Below are positions 10,816 to 25,245 of a stretch of 64,000 nucleotides of DNA, piece by piece. Made by a program: the position numbers and the translations under genes. How positions within the stretch are numbered: position 1 is the first letter of the stretch; every line of letters begins with the position of its first letter. Source of the stretch: Hysterangium stoloniferum (taxonomy: Eukaryota; Basidiomycota; Agaricomycetes; Hysterangiales; Hysterangiaceae); contig WHVD01000031.1 in assembly GCA_015178975.1 (NCBI GenBank), forward strand, positions 62,001-126,000, read 5' to 3'. Under the pieces are notes generated by a model. That model was not told where the DNA came from and searched no databases. It saw only the letters and a list, made by a program, of their open reading frames with translations.

Positions 10816-13800
10816 TTACAAAAAATCAGCATCCATCATCGTGACCGCAAGTAGTGTGAGAGTCTTACGCAAGTCCTCATCAACTTCATCTTCAACCCCG
10901 TCCTTGTGTTGAATAATGGCGTGTCCAGTCTTGGCATCTCTGCATTAAGGTGAAACGCTTCAGAATATGGATTTCTCGAAGCAAAACAGGATGCTAACCG
11001 TAGATTACCAGCATGATCCACGAAAGGAGGCGGCCGCTCATTAGCCTGACGGTATAATTGTATAATAAGACGCTGAATATCGTGAAGATATCCTTGCAAG
11101 GTATCCAAAAGCCTCTTTGTTTGGAGATGTTTCGAGGATGCGCATCTGTTCCGTGTGTCAGCCTCTCCAATAAAATAAAAATAAAATGATACAAATGTCT
11201 CAAACACATACACAGAAATCCCATCATCCTTGATAATATATCCAAACCCAAACCCTTCCGCAGCGACAGGCCCGAATCCAAACAACCGCAAGGCGGGATT
11301 TCCACAGTTGGAGGTTGACATGATGGACGTGTTTAGCAATCCCCAGCCGGGATCAGTGAATATAGGCGGCAATCCACTAGGCGGTGGGGGGGAGCCCGAG
11401 CCCCCATCGACTTCGATGGCCGAGGGCGATTTAAGTTCACGCTGGAGAAGACAATAGATGGCATAGAGGTGCCGATCTTGACCGAGGCCTTTGCTACATT
11501 CGCGGGTGAGCTTGACGTGACCTTCGCAGGCCCGCCGGAGGGCCGTGATCTTCTGTTCAGTTGTGGCGCTTTCAGAAAAATATGTCTGACAAAAAAGGGT
11601 TTCGTTAGGATTATAATACCATTTAAAAAAAAAAAAAGAGTTCCACTGTACCCTCGTGAATGCGACACTGTGGGGTTGGACAGTCCGTATGGCTTCCGTA
11701 CGACCATGCAGGAATGCTTTCGTCATCGCGGGCTCATATGTACATTCCGTACGGCCTATTCACATTTTAAAATCGCACATTTTTTTCATCAGTCGAAAAT
11801 CGGAGAACTTGCCATAAAGCCCAAAATAAGCTGCCTGGAATGCCATTTGGACAAAAGCGTCGGGGCTGAACCCATGGCGCGTAATAAAGTTCTACAACAT
11901 GAAAAAAATGAGCATGATTCCCCCTAGGGAGGGCACAGCTTACACACCTTTCCATACCCCTTGAACTCCAACGCCTGGCAATCATTCTGACAAATCAAAT
12001 CGGACAACCTCGTCTCTGCAAAGCGGATTCCGATGCGGACTTCAGGAGTCAAATTCCACTCGAGCTTCTTTGGTGTGGTATCAATATTCTCTTTGGGGAG
12101 AGCTGGATGAGGGAAAAGGCTCAAAACGGAATAATCCGGATGAGTGCGGGAGTGGGGATACCTTTGTCAACCTTTCCCTTGTAAGATTTTGCGTAGGGAG
12201 AGAGCTTCGCGCGGAAGAAGCTAGGGGCTGAAGGATTAATGGAACGAGCGAGGAGCATTAATCCCTCGGTGAATATGTCTGATTGTTCGCGGTGAGCATT
12301 TTATAATCAAATACGACTATGACGCCTACCAGCGGCGAAACGCAAGACGGTGTGGCCATCGACACCGGTATGCTCAAAGTTAATTCCTGCAGCCCCATTG
12401 GCGCAGACAATAATTTGGAGCTAATATGGAGGGTATCAGGAATGGGACGCAAGAAATATTCTGAGCAGTTAGTAAGCACCTTGTCGTACCTATGCCGCTT
12501 GTTAAACCAGAAGTAAAAATTAAATGCTAGCATTTCACATACCACCTGTTTGTGCATGTGCCTGTTTGGACACCTAAATGATAACAAATACTCAGCACCG
12601 TCAAAAAATTTAGGGGGATGCCAGTCCACAATCACCGCCAGCAAGTCTGTATGTCCCACACAAAAAGTTAGAACAGAGCTCCGATTCGTTCTCTGGAGAT
12701 GTGTCATCGAGACAAACAACAAATAGCGAGGAACTATGAAAAATCCAAAGCCTGTGAATGACGGGTCATGTCAAACAGTGAATGCTACTGACTCAACGAT
12801 TTGGAGGCACGCGGCATTGTGTTTGTTGGAGTGAAGGATCTGGCGATGCTGGGACCAGATCTTGCGATTCTCGGTGGAAAGGACACCGACGGCTTGACGG
12901 GCAACCTAAGGTGGGATGGTGAATATACAGAGGATCTAATAGTTTAAAAATATCCAAATTATTAACCTCGGTGATGGGAGTGTCATCAGCGTCGGCGACG
13001 ATCGCCTCCAGATTTTGTAAAATATCCCGTTCAGTAAGCACTGGTCGGTTTTGGGAATCCATCACATCGAAGTAGTCTGGGAGTAAGGAGATGTTCCAGG
13101 TCAGTAAAAAGACCACGCCGAATGAGAGAAGAGAGAAAAGGATTAAGGGAGTGAAGCAAAAAAAGACGATAGGGTGACTTCGACCAGAATATGGTTAAAT
13201 TGCGGATACGAGGTAGGACGCTCTATGGCCAAAATAGGGCCAATGAAAAAAATAGGGATGGATGTATCTCCATGACCGAAAACGGAACCAAATATAGTCG
13301 TGTTCACAACAAATATGACCTACAGAATTGACCGCGGCGAATTACAGCAACATGACGTGAGGTATCGTCACTCTCCATCTTACAACCGCGCTGAAGGGGA
13401 GATAAGAATGAGAGTGATCCTCCAAAGTTAATATCAACTGGGCGGGAGGGGGGCCTACCTCAGTCGGCACTCTGGCCGTTCCAAAAAGCCGTCTATATTG
13501 ATCCATGTCGAGGGGAACTCCGCGAACTGCATCGGGTTCCAGAATTTCTGCTCTGAGATCATGGATGAATCCGAGGGATGCAAATATCAGTGCCGCTGCA
13601 CGAGGGAGTTGAGATCCGCGCGAGGGAGTGGGATCATCCCTATGGATGTGATATCAGCATACTAATCAGTTAAGCTGAGGCCTCCCCCCCGCCGGAGGTA
13701 GTAGCACCCAAGGCTCGGTGGGAGGAGGCCACGCATCAACTGATCCATGTTTATGTGAGGAATATGCTAGTTAGACGTACTCCAATACAAAGAAAGGGTT

Positions 13801-14194
13801 TAGAGCGAGCACGACGGGGTCTGAGTGCGAGAGGTATGATTCATACCTAAATGGGGACGTATAAAAAAAGAGGAAAAAAAAACGAATCTATTCCCTCACC
13901 AAAACTCTTCAATGTAACTAAAAAGGATAATTAAGAAGCCCAGTTCAATATTAGTATACCCTAACAGCTCCTAGAAACAGACCTGTCCTTAGTTTTCGCA
14001 TATTCTTTCAAAATGACCTGCGCCCTCGGACCATCCCCCTTCAGAAAGTCATTAACCGCCTTCTTGGTGGCTTCATGCTCCTTCGGATCTTGCAATGCCT
14101 CCAGCGCGCGAAGATATCGTGCACACGTTTCCTCGAGAGTTGGGATAGGTAGCTTTGGCAATGCAGCCTGTCCTGAAAAAGTGCGAGAGGACAT
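10816..14194 (-). CDS. Carnitine O-acetyltransferase, multi-exon
   Basis: This enzyme transfers acetyl groups between CoA and carnitine, moving acetyl units between peroxisome, cytosol and mitochondria. About a dozen minus-strand exons can be chained. The start is at 14194 (LPKLPIPTLEETCARYLRAL), then YESYLSHSDPVVLALNPFF, HDLRAEILEPDAVRG, DMDQYRRLFGTARVP, YFDVMDSQNRPVLTERDI, GVLSTENRKIW, VCLDDTSPENESELCSNFL, the catalytic region CANGAAGINFEHTGVDGHTV (His in NFEH; about 12405-12350), LEWNLTPEVRIGIRFAE, SPDAFVQMAFQAAYFGLYG, FLHGRTEAIRTVQP, GQDRHLYAIYCL, STSNCGNPALRLFGFGPV and IIKDDGIS. A final exon ends at the TAA at 10816. The in-frame GT..AG intron at 11223-11131 uses GTATGT. One junction, near 12700, was not resolved (phase mismatch). 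The chain seems to need a 10-nt exon at 12480-12489. No C-terminal SKL is seen, and no clear mitochondrial leader precedes the chosen ATG. Confidence 0.9.
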
Positions 14195-14809
14195 GGTACG
14201 GGGCGAGGGGAATATCGAAATTTTAGGAGAGCTCGTCGACGAACTATGACGATTCGAGATCAATAATGGCCATTTTGAGGCATGGTTGGCGGTCACGGAG
14301 CCCCGGCTAGATCCCGACACCCCTCGGGGGCCCCCTGAAACCTCATTAAATTTATTAACTGGACTTGAATTATGCAAGTCATGATAGAGGCATATTTTTA
14401 AGTAAAAGATACTGATATAACACACGACCTTAGTTGGTGATATGGGCACTTCATTGCTATGTTCTATGTCCCCTTATAGGTAGTCAAATTAGGAGCTTCT
14501 GTAGTATGTTAGGAGACCGTGGGATGACATTCTTGACAAAGCTACTGATTCCCCCAGGCTCCGAGGTAATGAATCAGTTTGGTTAAGGTTACAAGTATAA
14601 ATCCTTTTTTAGCTGGATGCTTCCTGGGCTGCAGAGCGCCGTCACAGCCCGAGAGTGTCGCAGTCATTTATTGAAGTGCAGAAGTATGTAGCGAATCTGG
14701 TAAAATCGCGCGAGGGGGGGCGGCTTAATTTTACTTATAAATTTTGTTTTCTGGAACATATCTTGCGTTACAAATGGTAGTTTCTTGAAGCCACCTATAT
14801 GAGAGTACT

Positions 14810-15675
14810 CTATGTTGTCGGGATATCCGGGGTCCTTCCCAAGTCAATCCGGCGGAGCTTGAATGATGGGAAAGGTCTTCCGCCATGCCTGATTATCACT
14901 CAAATGTTCTCAATACTTGGCTCTCCCGGAACTCCTATAAATCCACCGGGCAAATACATTCTCATGCTCATTGATGAAATAATGGAATTGTTCCCTAGGC
15001 ATCCCTTCATCCACAATCTCTATATAGTAGTCCGACGGAGTGGGAAGGACATTTGAAGAATAATGGCAATATCTTCAAACATCAGCCGTCATACAATCGC
15101 TTCGATTGTAAGCATGATGTATATGGGTGCGAGGAACAGGCCTGCCGTAGTGCTCAAATATAGTTCCAGGATGACTGTCTCACCAACTCTAGTCATTCTT
15201 TACGTGGTGTCTCGCGTGGAAAGCGCTGTATAGAGCCCAGCTCTGCATCTGTATCGCCCGCAGCAGCGGGCATAACTCTTCACTCAGGACTGCCGTTTAG
15301 TTACTCAGCGGTGTCGGTTCTTGGAAAGGATATCCAATACATGGACATGAAAAATGATGAGAAATGGGATAGGTAGGTGTGGAGTCGCGTGAAAATGAAG
15401 TGGGCTTATTATAAGCGGATGGGTACGAGATCAAATAATAATAACACGATTTCAAACTGGTGGAAAGGCGGTCTTCAGTGAAGTAAAGATTAAAAACATA
15501 AGGGCATACCTGACGGAGAGAAGCAGTGCTCGTCAGAGAGTGAAGCCTGCCAATCTCTCTCGGACCAAGTCAAACATAACTTCATCTTCCGTACCTAGGG
15601 TATCGGCTGATCTTGGTATGGCACTCTCCAGTAATATTTTGAAAGCGAAATTTGTATACACTCGGCCGTCCTGTA
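14810..15675 (-). CDS. Unrecognised multi-exon gene
   Basis: The minus strand carries several short coding-like blocks separated by plausible introns. They are FKILLESAIPRSADTLGTED (about 15650-15590), HYGRPVPRTHIHHAYNRSD (about 15160-15105), IVDEGMPREQFHYFINEHE (about 15020-14960) and, after an intron, a basic tail ending DLGRTPDIPTT with its stop at 14810-14812. The last two join cleanly at GT..AG sites. The blocks have mixed, globular-protein composition and retain CpGs, so they look like real exons. I do not recognise the family. The exon order and the start codon are uncertain. The gene would share a short divergent promoter region with the AFG2-like gene at 15903. Confidence 0.4.
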
Positions 15676-15902
15676 ATGAGCAAACATGTGCAACAACGAT
15701 GGGCTGCTCCTTGCTGTTCGTAGTCAGTCACTGCCGAGTAACGCGTCTCCTAAGCGCCCGACTTGAACCGCGTCATCGTCACTTTTCGGCAGTTTATTCA
15801 AACCCTGCTTTACTTGGAATATTAGCGAGTTTCAATATGTTTTGACATTCTTAAAATAACCTAAACTAATAATAAGCTTTTCCAGCTAATTGCGTTAATT
15901 GC

Positions 15903-19049
<3,147 letters not shown>

Positions 19050-20510
19050 ATCGATGTGTAGTTTTCACCATGTCGCCGATCGGACCCCTCCGAGGCGGCA
19101 AATGTGGCGTAGGAGAGCATATGATTGATTGATTGCTACCGTAGACACTCCTATGTCGACGTAGTGATAATGGATTTCCTTATATCCCCAACCCGAACGC
19201 TTTGCCGAATGTTTTCCGAACACCAGTTCCTGAAACCAAGAAATGTTGAGTTGCCGCGACACGTCGCAATTCTCACCCATAAAACGAGGTAATGTTTGTG
19301 GTAGAGACAGTGATCGATTTATGTTTATTATCTTGCACTATTTTGAGTGACCAATTATTTGAGAAATAAATAAATACAAATCGCTCCTCCTAGTGTCCTG
19401 AACACACCAAATAATTATGCAACATATGACCTTTGAGGGCTTCTATCATGCTTTTTCGTTGTTCTCAATTTTTTTAACTGCCTGGTCACTCATAGTATTT
19501 GATAACCCCCTTCATTATTGTGCACCAATGCCTTCAACTCTGCCACCAGAGGTCCCCATCACAATTGATGTGCCCCAAAAATAAAATCTCGTGTATAATT
19601 TACATCCCAGATGACCTTGATCAAAGAACCTCCAATGCTGTTGCATATGAGGTGGCAAATAACATTTACATGTAGAATGGGTGATAGGATAGGATGATGA
19701 AAAGGGAGAACTATAGTGAACCGAGTGTTTGGGCACCACAGGCAGTGACACCATGGTTGGGGGTACCAATAGCAGGACACTGGAAGATGAGGAGGGTAAA
19801 CAAGTTTGTGGTAGCCAAATAACATGGATCCTAACAGGTGATTTCTGATCAATGTTCCCAATAACAGGCATCCATGTTTTGGGCCTTTTGGCACAGGTGG
19901 GTGAGTGTCTTGGGTGGGTCATCTTCACCTTTTAGAGACTTCATTCCCCTCACTCCTATCATTGCCCTTTTATGCTATTTATCATTTACATATGATGATA
20001 ATATGATATCAGAGTGAAATCATCAATGACATCAAACTGAGACAGGTTGAAGATTAGTTGAAGAATCTCAAAAAATTGTCAAGTCAAAAATCAAGTCAAA
20101 ATCAAGTCAGAAATCAAGTCCAAAAGTTGAAAGAATGTCAAAGAAAAGTTGAAGGAAAGTCGAATTAAATATTATTGGAATTTGAGCTTGTACATTCATG
20201 ACAATGGGTTACAATGTCAAATACTGCTTTTTACACTCATACATCTTTAAAAAGAAAACATTAATTTATATGGCATGGGGGGGATTTTACAAGGAAAATG
20301 AGCCCCAGATGGTAGAAATCATACCAGTGGTTAGGTTGTATATTAAAGTTGCAACAGAATACCACAGGACGAGGGATGGAAACATTATTTACCTGGAACA
20401 TGTGGAACTGAAAACCATAATGATGGAAGCCAAAGACAATGGAGCTTGGCATGGAGATCCCCAAAGCAGAGATCAAATGTCTATTTCAAGGATAGAAATG
20501 GAGTCTATTA
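19050..20510. repeat. CpG-poor repeat block with Gypsy-LTR-like segments
   Basis: After about 300 bp of ordinary 3' flank, the sequence from about 19380 loses almost all CpG. Segment 19640-19800 resembles 39955-40150 (both contain gaggtggcaaataa followed by related text). Segment 19955-20205 closely resembles 36520-36770 and, more distantly, 44790-45010, sharing atgatatcagagtgaaatca and attgcccttttat. At 43.7-45.1 kb this type of sequence sits beside Gypsy gag, so I read it as a Gypsy LTR fragment. Open frames here have no recognisable product. Confidence 0.55.
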
Positions 20511-20512
20511 GA

Positions 20513-20545
20513 GAGTATTTGCAACTAATATATATTAGCAAAACT
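20513..20545 (+). repeat. Isolated Harbinger-type terminal repeat
   Basis: The string agagagtatttgcaactaat followed by atatattagca matches, base for base, the left terminal repeat of the PIF/Harbinger-like element at 27612. No inverted partner was found nearby, so this is a single end: a truncated copy or a non-autonomous relative. Confidence 0.6.
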
Positions 20546-20592
20546 GAATTGGTTCCTAATATGAATAATAGGTTGTGCTTTGATGTTATTTG

Positions 20593-21010
20593 GTGAGCAC
20601 ACATCTACACCTGTTACCATTTGGAGAACCATTTATTTTTGAAATTCAACCCAGATTCTAATTTTCCAAACTTGATAATTACTATCAACCCGCGGCTCGC
20701 GCTTCCACAGACGGTCGCCGCGGAAAATAAAGAAGGGGAAAAAAAACAAACGGAAGAGAGGACGTCTGCCGACAATGAACAAACGGTCCCCGCCGCTGCG
20801 GCCGTCACTATACGTGGCGTATAGCGAAGAAACCCCGATTGATCAATTAGATTTTATGATTCTGTGAAGGTAGAGCACAAGGTGTAGTAAGGCGTGGCTA
20901 CCAGACCACTAGAACGATTTGGTGCTCACCGGGTGCCATTTGGAGACCCCTTTGTTCTTGAAGTTCGATTGGGATTCTAATTTCTAAATTTGATAGTTAT
21001 TAAGTTCTGT
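20593..21010. repeat. Diverged direct repeat flanking a CpG-rich insert
   Basis: Two related arms of about 90 bp lie at 20593-20689 and 20920-21010; both run from a gtg(a)gc start through ccatttggaga to a ga(t)tctaattt stretch. Between them sits a CpG-rich segment (about 20690-20830) unlike the surroundings. The arms could be an LTR-like or tandem duplication around an insertion. No coding potential was recognised. Confidence 0.5.
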
Positions 21011-21531
21011 GCACCACATCTATGTTGCTGTTTCTTATATAATTATACCTATTTCGTGGACCACTTGGACACTACTGGGTTACCGACATCTGTAGCTATA
21101 GTATTGGCCAGTAAACAGGCACCTTGGAGGATCATGTGTCTCAAATAGAACTAGATGAACTAGCGAGCACTCCTAGATCGCTCTAAGCATAATGTGCAGC
21201 ATATTTGATGGTCTTCTCATTTTCCTGATGAGGGTGCAGGGGATAGCCAGCCCTATGACTTCCTATATTCCGGATCATTTCTCTTGTTTTTTGAAGGCAG
21301 ACATAGAACAGCACAATTTTGAAAAGTATTTCTAACATACCTGAAACACTATTAAAATACCATGAAAACAAAACAAAGGAAATAATTCACAATCACCGCC
21401 TTACATAAGTCTGAATAGATCATCATTCAAAGTATGACAAAGCTATGTCACACGTAACGCCACATAAACCTCGATCAACAACTAAAAGCTTGTCCTACGT
21501 TTAACTTCACTCTCAACTCACATCGTTGCCT
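21011..21531. other. Upstream flank of the SIKE-family gene
   Basis: No coding exon was recognised. The region should contain the promoter and 5' untranslated region of the plus-strand gene at 21532. Confidence 0.35.
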
Positions 21532-22694
21532 ATGGATCCTGAACGTGAACTGATGCGGTTATGGGGCCTTGTGTCTGACATAATGGACCAGCTTAATCAC
21601 AACAAAACACTAACATCGAAACTGCAATTAGAAGCTGCGCAACTTCGGGTGAGACGTGTTCTTCTTGTTGAGTAATATGAGGGTTATTTTCATGTTGTAT
21701 TTTATCTGGACCCTATCCGATGGTACACTTATTAACGATCTTATCTGCCTCGTCTCAGGAGAATGCTAGTCACACTACTAAGGCTTCTACACTCCGCCGA
21801 TTTAATACTGATATTTCAAAGGGTGTGTATCTACCACATTACCATTACTTATCATGTGCGTAATATATATGTTGTTCACCATATCCTATACAATAGAAGC
21901 GTTTTCATCCGAACTTGAGCGGCTCTCAGTCGCACTCGTTATGGAAAACCAAACGTTACTCCATGAGAATAAACAACTGAATTCCCTGCTGCAAGAATAC
22001 CAACAAACCCTCGGCAGCGTGGTGGCTAAATTTCGAGGACACACCGTCAGTAATGTTTCTTATACACATGGCTAAACCTGCCTCAAAGCCATACCAATTC
22101 CAGCACGCCGCACAAACTCACGAATCAACTCTCAGCAAGCATTATGAGGCTCTTCTATCACGAGACCGAGGAGAGGATGGATTAGACTCCTATGGATTGG
22201 ATCCCAGTCAGTTGAATAATCTGGCAGCTCTCACTAGGGCAGCCTTGCGAAGTTTTGACGGGAAAGACCCACAAGATAATGGCGAGGCCAACCCTGAAGA
22301 AGAGGAGACGGTGGATGATGAGGACGGCCCTGGAGACTGGGCAATCGAACGCGAGAGGGGAATTCTGCGGCTTGAACAAGAGAATGCAGAACTACGAAAA
22401 GCACTTGGCATCTCACCAAGTCAAGACCAAGAACATGGAATTGACGTCGGAGATAAAATATTCGCATCTCAGCCTTCCCCTTTACCGCGTTCTTCGCCGT
22501 TGCGGGATGATCGACCGAGTGGTAGGGGAGGGAGCAGAGTAGCTCTCGGTTCGACAAGACGACTTGGCGTACCAAACTTTAATCGGCGAGGTCCCGGAGC
22601 AACTGGTGCAGCGCAGGAACGAGTTATGAGTCCGCCCAATGATGTTGAATGGAAACGGGAGGCGAGTGGGGAGACTGGTGGTGATTCGTTTTGA
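21532..22694 (+). CDS. SIKE/FGFR1OP2-family coiled-coil protein
   Basis: Four exons can be chained. The first begins at 21532 (MDPERELMRLWGLVSDIMDQ). The second carries TLRRFNTDIS. The third carries ELERLSVALVMENQTLLHEN and KQLNSLLQEYQQTL, a long coiled coil. The last runs from HAAQTHESTLSKHYEALLSR through an acidic linker (about 22260-22340), a second short coil (RLEQENAELRKAL) and a basic, disordered tail, ending at the TGA at 22692. Introns are short with GT..AG ends. In animals SIKE and FGFR1OP2 are STRIPAK (Striatin-PP2A) subunits; fungal relatives act in the equivalent complex in cell fusion and development. The coil sequence matches that family well, and the basidiomycete-type extended tail is unlike the animal proteins. 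Confidence 0.78.
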
Positions 22695-22936
22695 TTAGTT
22701 TCTCGAGATTCCCGTTGGATTTGAAGATATACCCACATGTCAATAAGTCCTAAATGTTGTTTTTATGTTTACAACTCAATGATACCGCAGGCTGTGCTTT
22801 CAACTCAATATCCTGTTGATGCATCAGAAGTTTGTCGTCGTGCGAGGTCACGATGGTGTCAAATTGATTCAAATATATGTATATTTATATCGCCTACAGT
22901 AGCGGAAGCAAAAGTGCGAAACATTGACTCTCAAGC

Positions 22937-23448
22937 CTACCAATTTTCTACCCATCTACAAGGAAATGGGAGTGCATCCGACGTTAACCTATTTAACGTC
23001 AATACACCGGGTATTCTAGCGCTTAAGAAATTGCTCACAAGCCCGCTGAATTCGTTGTTTTGGCAACAGACCGGTTGTTGAGCGCAATTCGCACCCTGAC
23101 CTAGACCTCTAGTGACGCCAATTTTACAATAAGCATACGCAAGCCCGGGATCACCAATTTTCTTCCACTCACATGACGGATATAGGGTCGCAACCCAACC
23201 CTACCTGCGCACCGACCTCTGCGACGATTCCTATAACCCCCAAAAGGCCAGCCAAACTAGGATGGTCAGCGGACTGAAGGGTATTGCAACATTGAATGGA
23301 CCCTGTTGTTCTTCTGATTATTTGAAAAAGCAATCGGGGTCTGCTAAAACTTACCGGTGTTGCATTGTCCTATGGTGCCAGGGTGGTGTCCAGGAGCAGC
23401 AACGACGAGGAGGGTGATTGAAAATGCAACGATAACGTTGGTCAACAT
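22937..23448 (-). CDS. Class I hydrophobin, C-terminal end uncertain
   Basis: The minus-strand ATG at 23446-23448 starts a secretion signal (MLTNVIVAFSITLLVVAAP), followed by GQCNTG. After an intron (23354-23303) come IQCCNTLQSADHP, then AGLLGVIGIVAEVGAQVGLG and CDPISV. After a second intron (23172-23109) come GLGQGANCAQQPVCCQNNEF and SGL. This gives cysteines 1 to 7 of the eight-cysteine pattern (C..CC..C..C..CC) with class I spacing. The eighth Cys block was not located: a GTGAGC donor follows SGL, but I could not choose its acceptor, so the end given is the stop reached without that splice. Hydrophobins self-assemble into amphipathic films on hyphae and fruit bodies. A TATTTAA-like box lies about 75 bp upstream of the ATG. 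Confidence 0.85.
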
Positions 23449-25245
23449 TGTGAGTGATGTATATAATTGGGTAGTAAAAACTCTTGTAGGGAACTGAAGA
23501 AACCAGTCTTTACCTGGCATGTTAAATAGTGAAATAGCATCGTGTCATGGAGGTGAAACGTTGACGACTTGAATATCTATCGCACGGGATTCATTTGGGG
23601 TTGGTGACGCGCCACGTTTGCGATCTTCTGCAGGCTCATAATTCCTATCGCGAGGACCTCATCATCAATCATTCTAACAATTCAGAAGCAGGGCAAACTT
23701 ACCTTAACTTCCCAACATGGTCTGTGGATCCGGATTCCGCACCAACGGGGTATGTATTCCACATTGAATTCCTTTAGATACAGGATCGTCTTGTGGATCG
23801 GGAGTCAGTATTCGGAGCAGCGCTCAGCTAAAATGTTCGTGAAATGGTTTAAAAGAAGCCATAAAGAGAGAATGAATAATACCGGCTCTGACAGATTACT
23901 TAGGCGGGAAGTGATATATCAACAATAGGTACTTATTGAATCTTCTCTGTCTGGATGAAGTTGAATCATGGAAGGACGATACCGACGACTCTCCGCTACA
24001 TGTCTATCCAATTAAATAGAATGTAGTTAACCATGTAGTCCACGTACCAGATTCAATTAAACTCAGTAACAGGTCGAAGGTCGTGATCCAGGAGATCGCA
24101 AGTGGGACATTTATTTTTCTCCTTGTTGTTCCAAGACTGATTACCATGCGTAAGTTCAAGGTGTGAGCATATATAACACCAAGTTGCAATAGACTAATCA
24201 ACCGGATACACTAGGCGGAGTAGCGTATGGATCAGCATCGTGAATAGTAGGTTGTAATAATCGCGGCTAATGAGAACACTTGCCTTCTTCCCCTATATTA
24301 CTTTTCTGTAATGGTGGTTGAGTGCTGTTGCCTTTCCCTTTCCAACCTCTTTATGACCCTTCGGGAAGCGCAAATGAAATCCCGTGTTTTCGTGGAACCC
24401 ATACACTTAATTAATATTAGCCTGCTGGATTCGCTATTGATTCCCTTGTCTCCCGGTGTTCATTTCTGGTGGCCTCCGCAAAAGCTGATCGTCAATGGTT
24501 CAGATCGCTGATAAGTGGTTAAGGAACCATTAACACCTTTAATACCGCAAAAGCAGGTATTGACCATTATTTGTGTAATGTACTAAAAGGCCATATCATG
24601 GCGAGACGTATCCCGGGTGATGCATAAACCACATTTAATTTGCACCATAGCTATACCAGCAAACTCATTAACTTTTAATACAATCATGCAACCCACCGAC
24701 AAAAGTCAAAAGTCACCAGCAAGCCGAACAAAAGAAGACTAACTATGTGTGCGGCCTTCTCAAAGAGGTGAACGCGTTCTCTTTAATGCTCACCTGTCAA
24801 GTTAATGTTCTTAACACATGTAAATTATTATTCTATGTCGAAAGATGTCGCTTGGACGGCGCAATCCGGGAGCCGAACATTTGTTATAGGTTGCTCAGAT
24901 TCTATGCAATCATCCCCAACAAACAGCTCATACTGTTCTAAATTGCCCTGCGGGGGTCGATGAACGCCGCCAATAATTTTATGCTCATCACTGGTAGGTT
25001 TTGATAATGAATCCTATGACCCTGTGATAAGGATATTGTCACTAATGGTAACAAAGGACTTTTACACTGTCATTGAATTTCTGTTAAAAAACACTCAACG
25101 CAATAATTTCCGTCCTCGACATGAGACATTAATAGATAAATGGTGGTACAGACATGACTTTACCGTTCCTAGAATGGGAGAAGAATCCTTAATTCCACGG
25201 CGTAGCCTTATTGTTAAGACCACTATGAGAGCATTCATGAACTTA
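23449..25245. other. Intergenic region, nothing recognised
   Basis: About 1.8 kb between hydrophobin and allantoinase. The first 100 bp should be the hydrophobin promoter and leader. Short frames on both strands show no family signature. CpGs are present, so this is probably unique host sequence. Confidence 0.35.

Noticed and set aside
14799..15056. An 85-codon plus-strand frame
   Set aside because: The opposite strand shows better exon-like blocks with proper splice sites, so this is likely its shadow.
19515..19928. A 137-codon minus-strand frame
   Set aside because: Lies in a CpG-poor repeat that recurs in part at 39.9-40.2 kb, has odd composition, and shows no domain.
20198..20596. A 132-codon plus-strand frame
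   Set aside because: Overlaps a Gypsy-LTR-like repeat and the isolated Harbinger end. Probably a chance frame.
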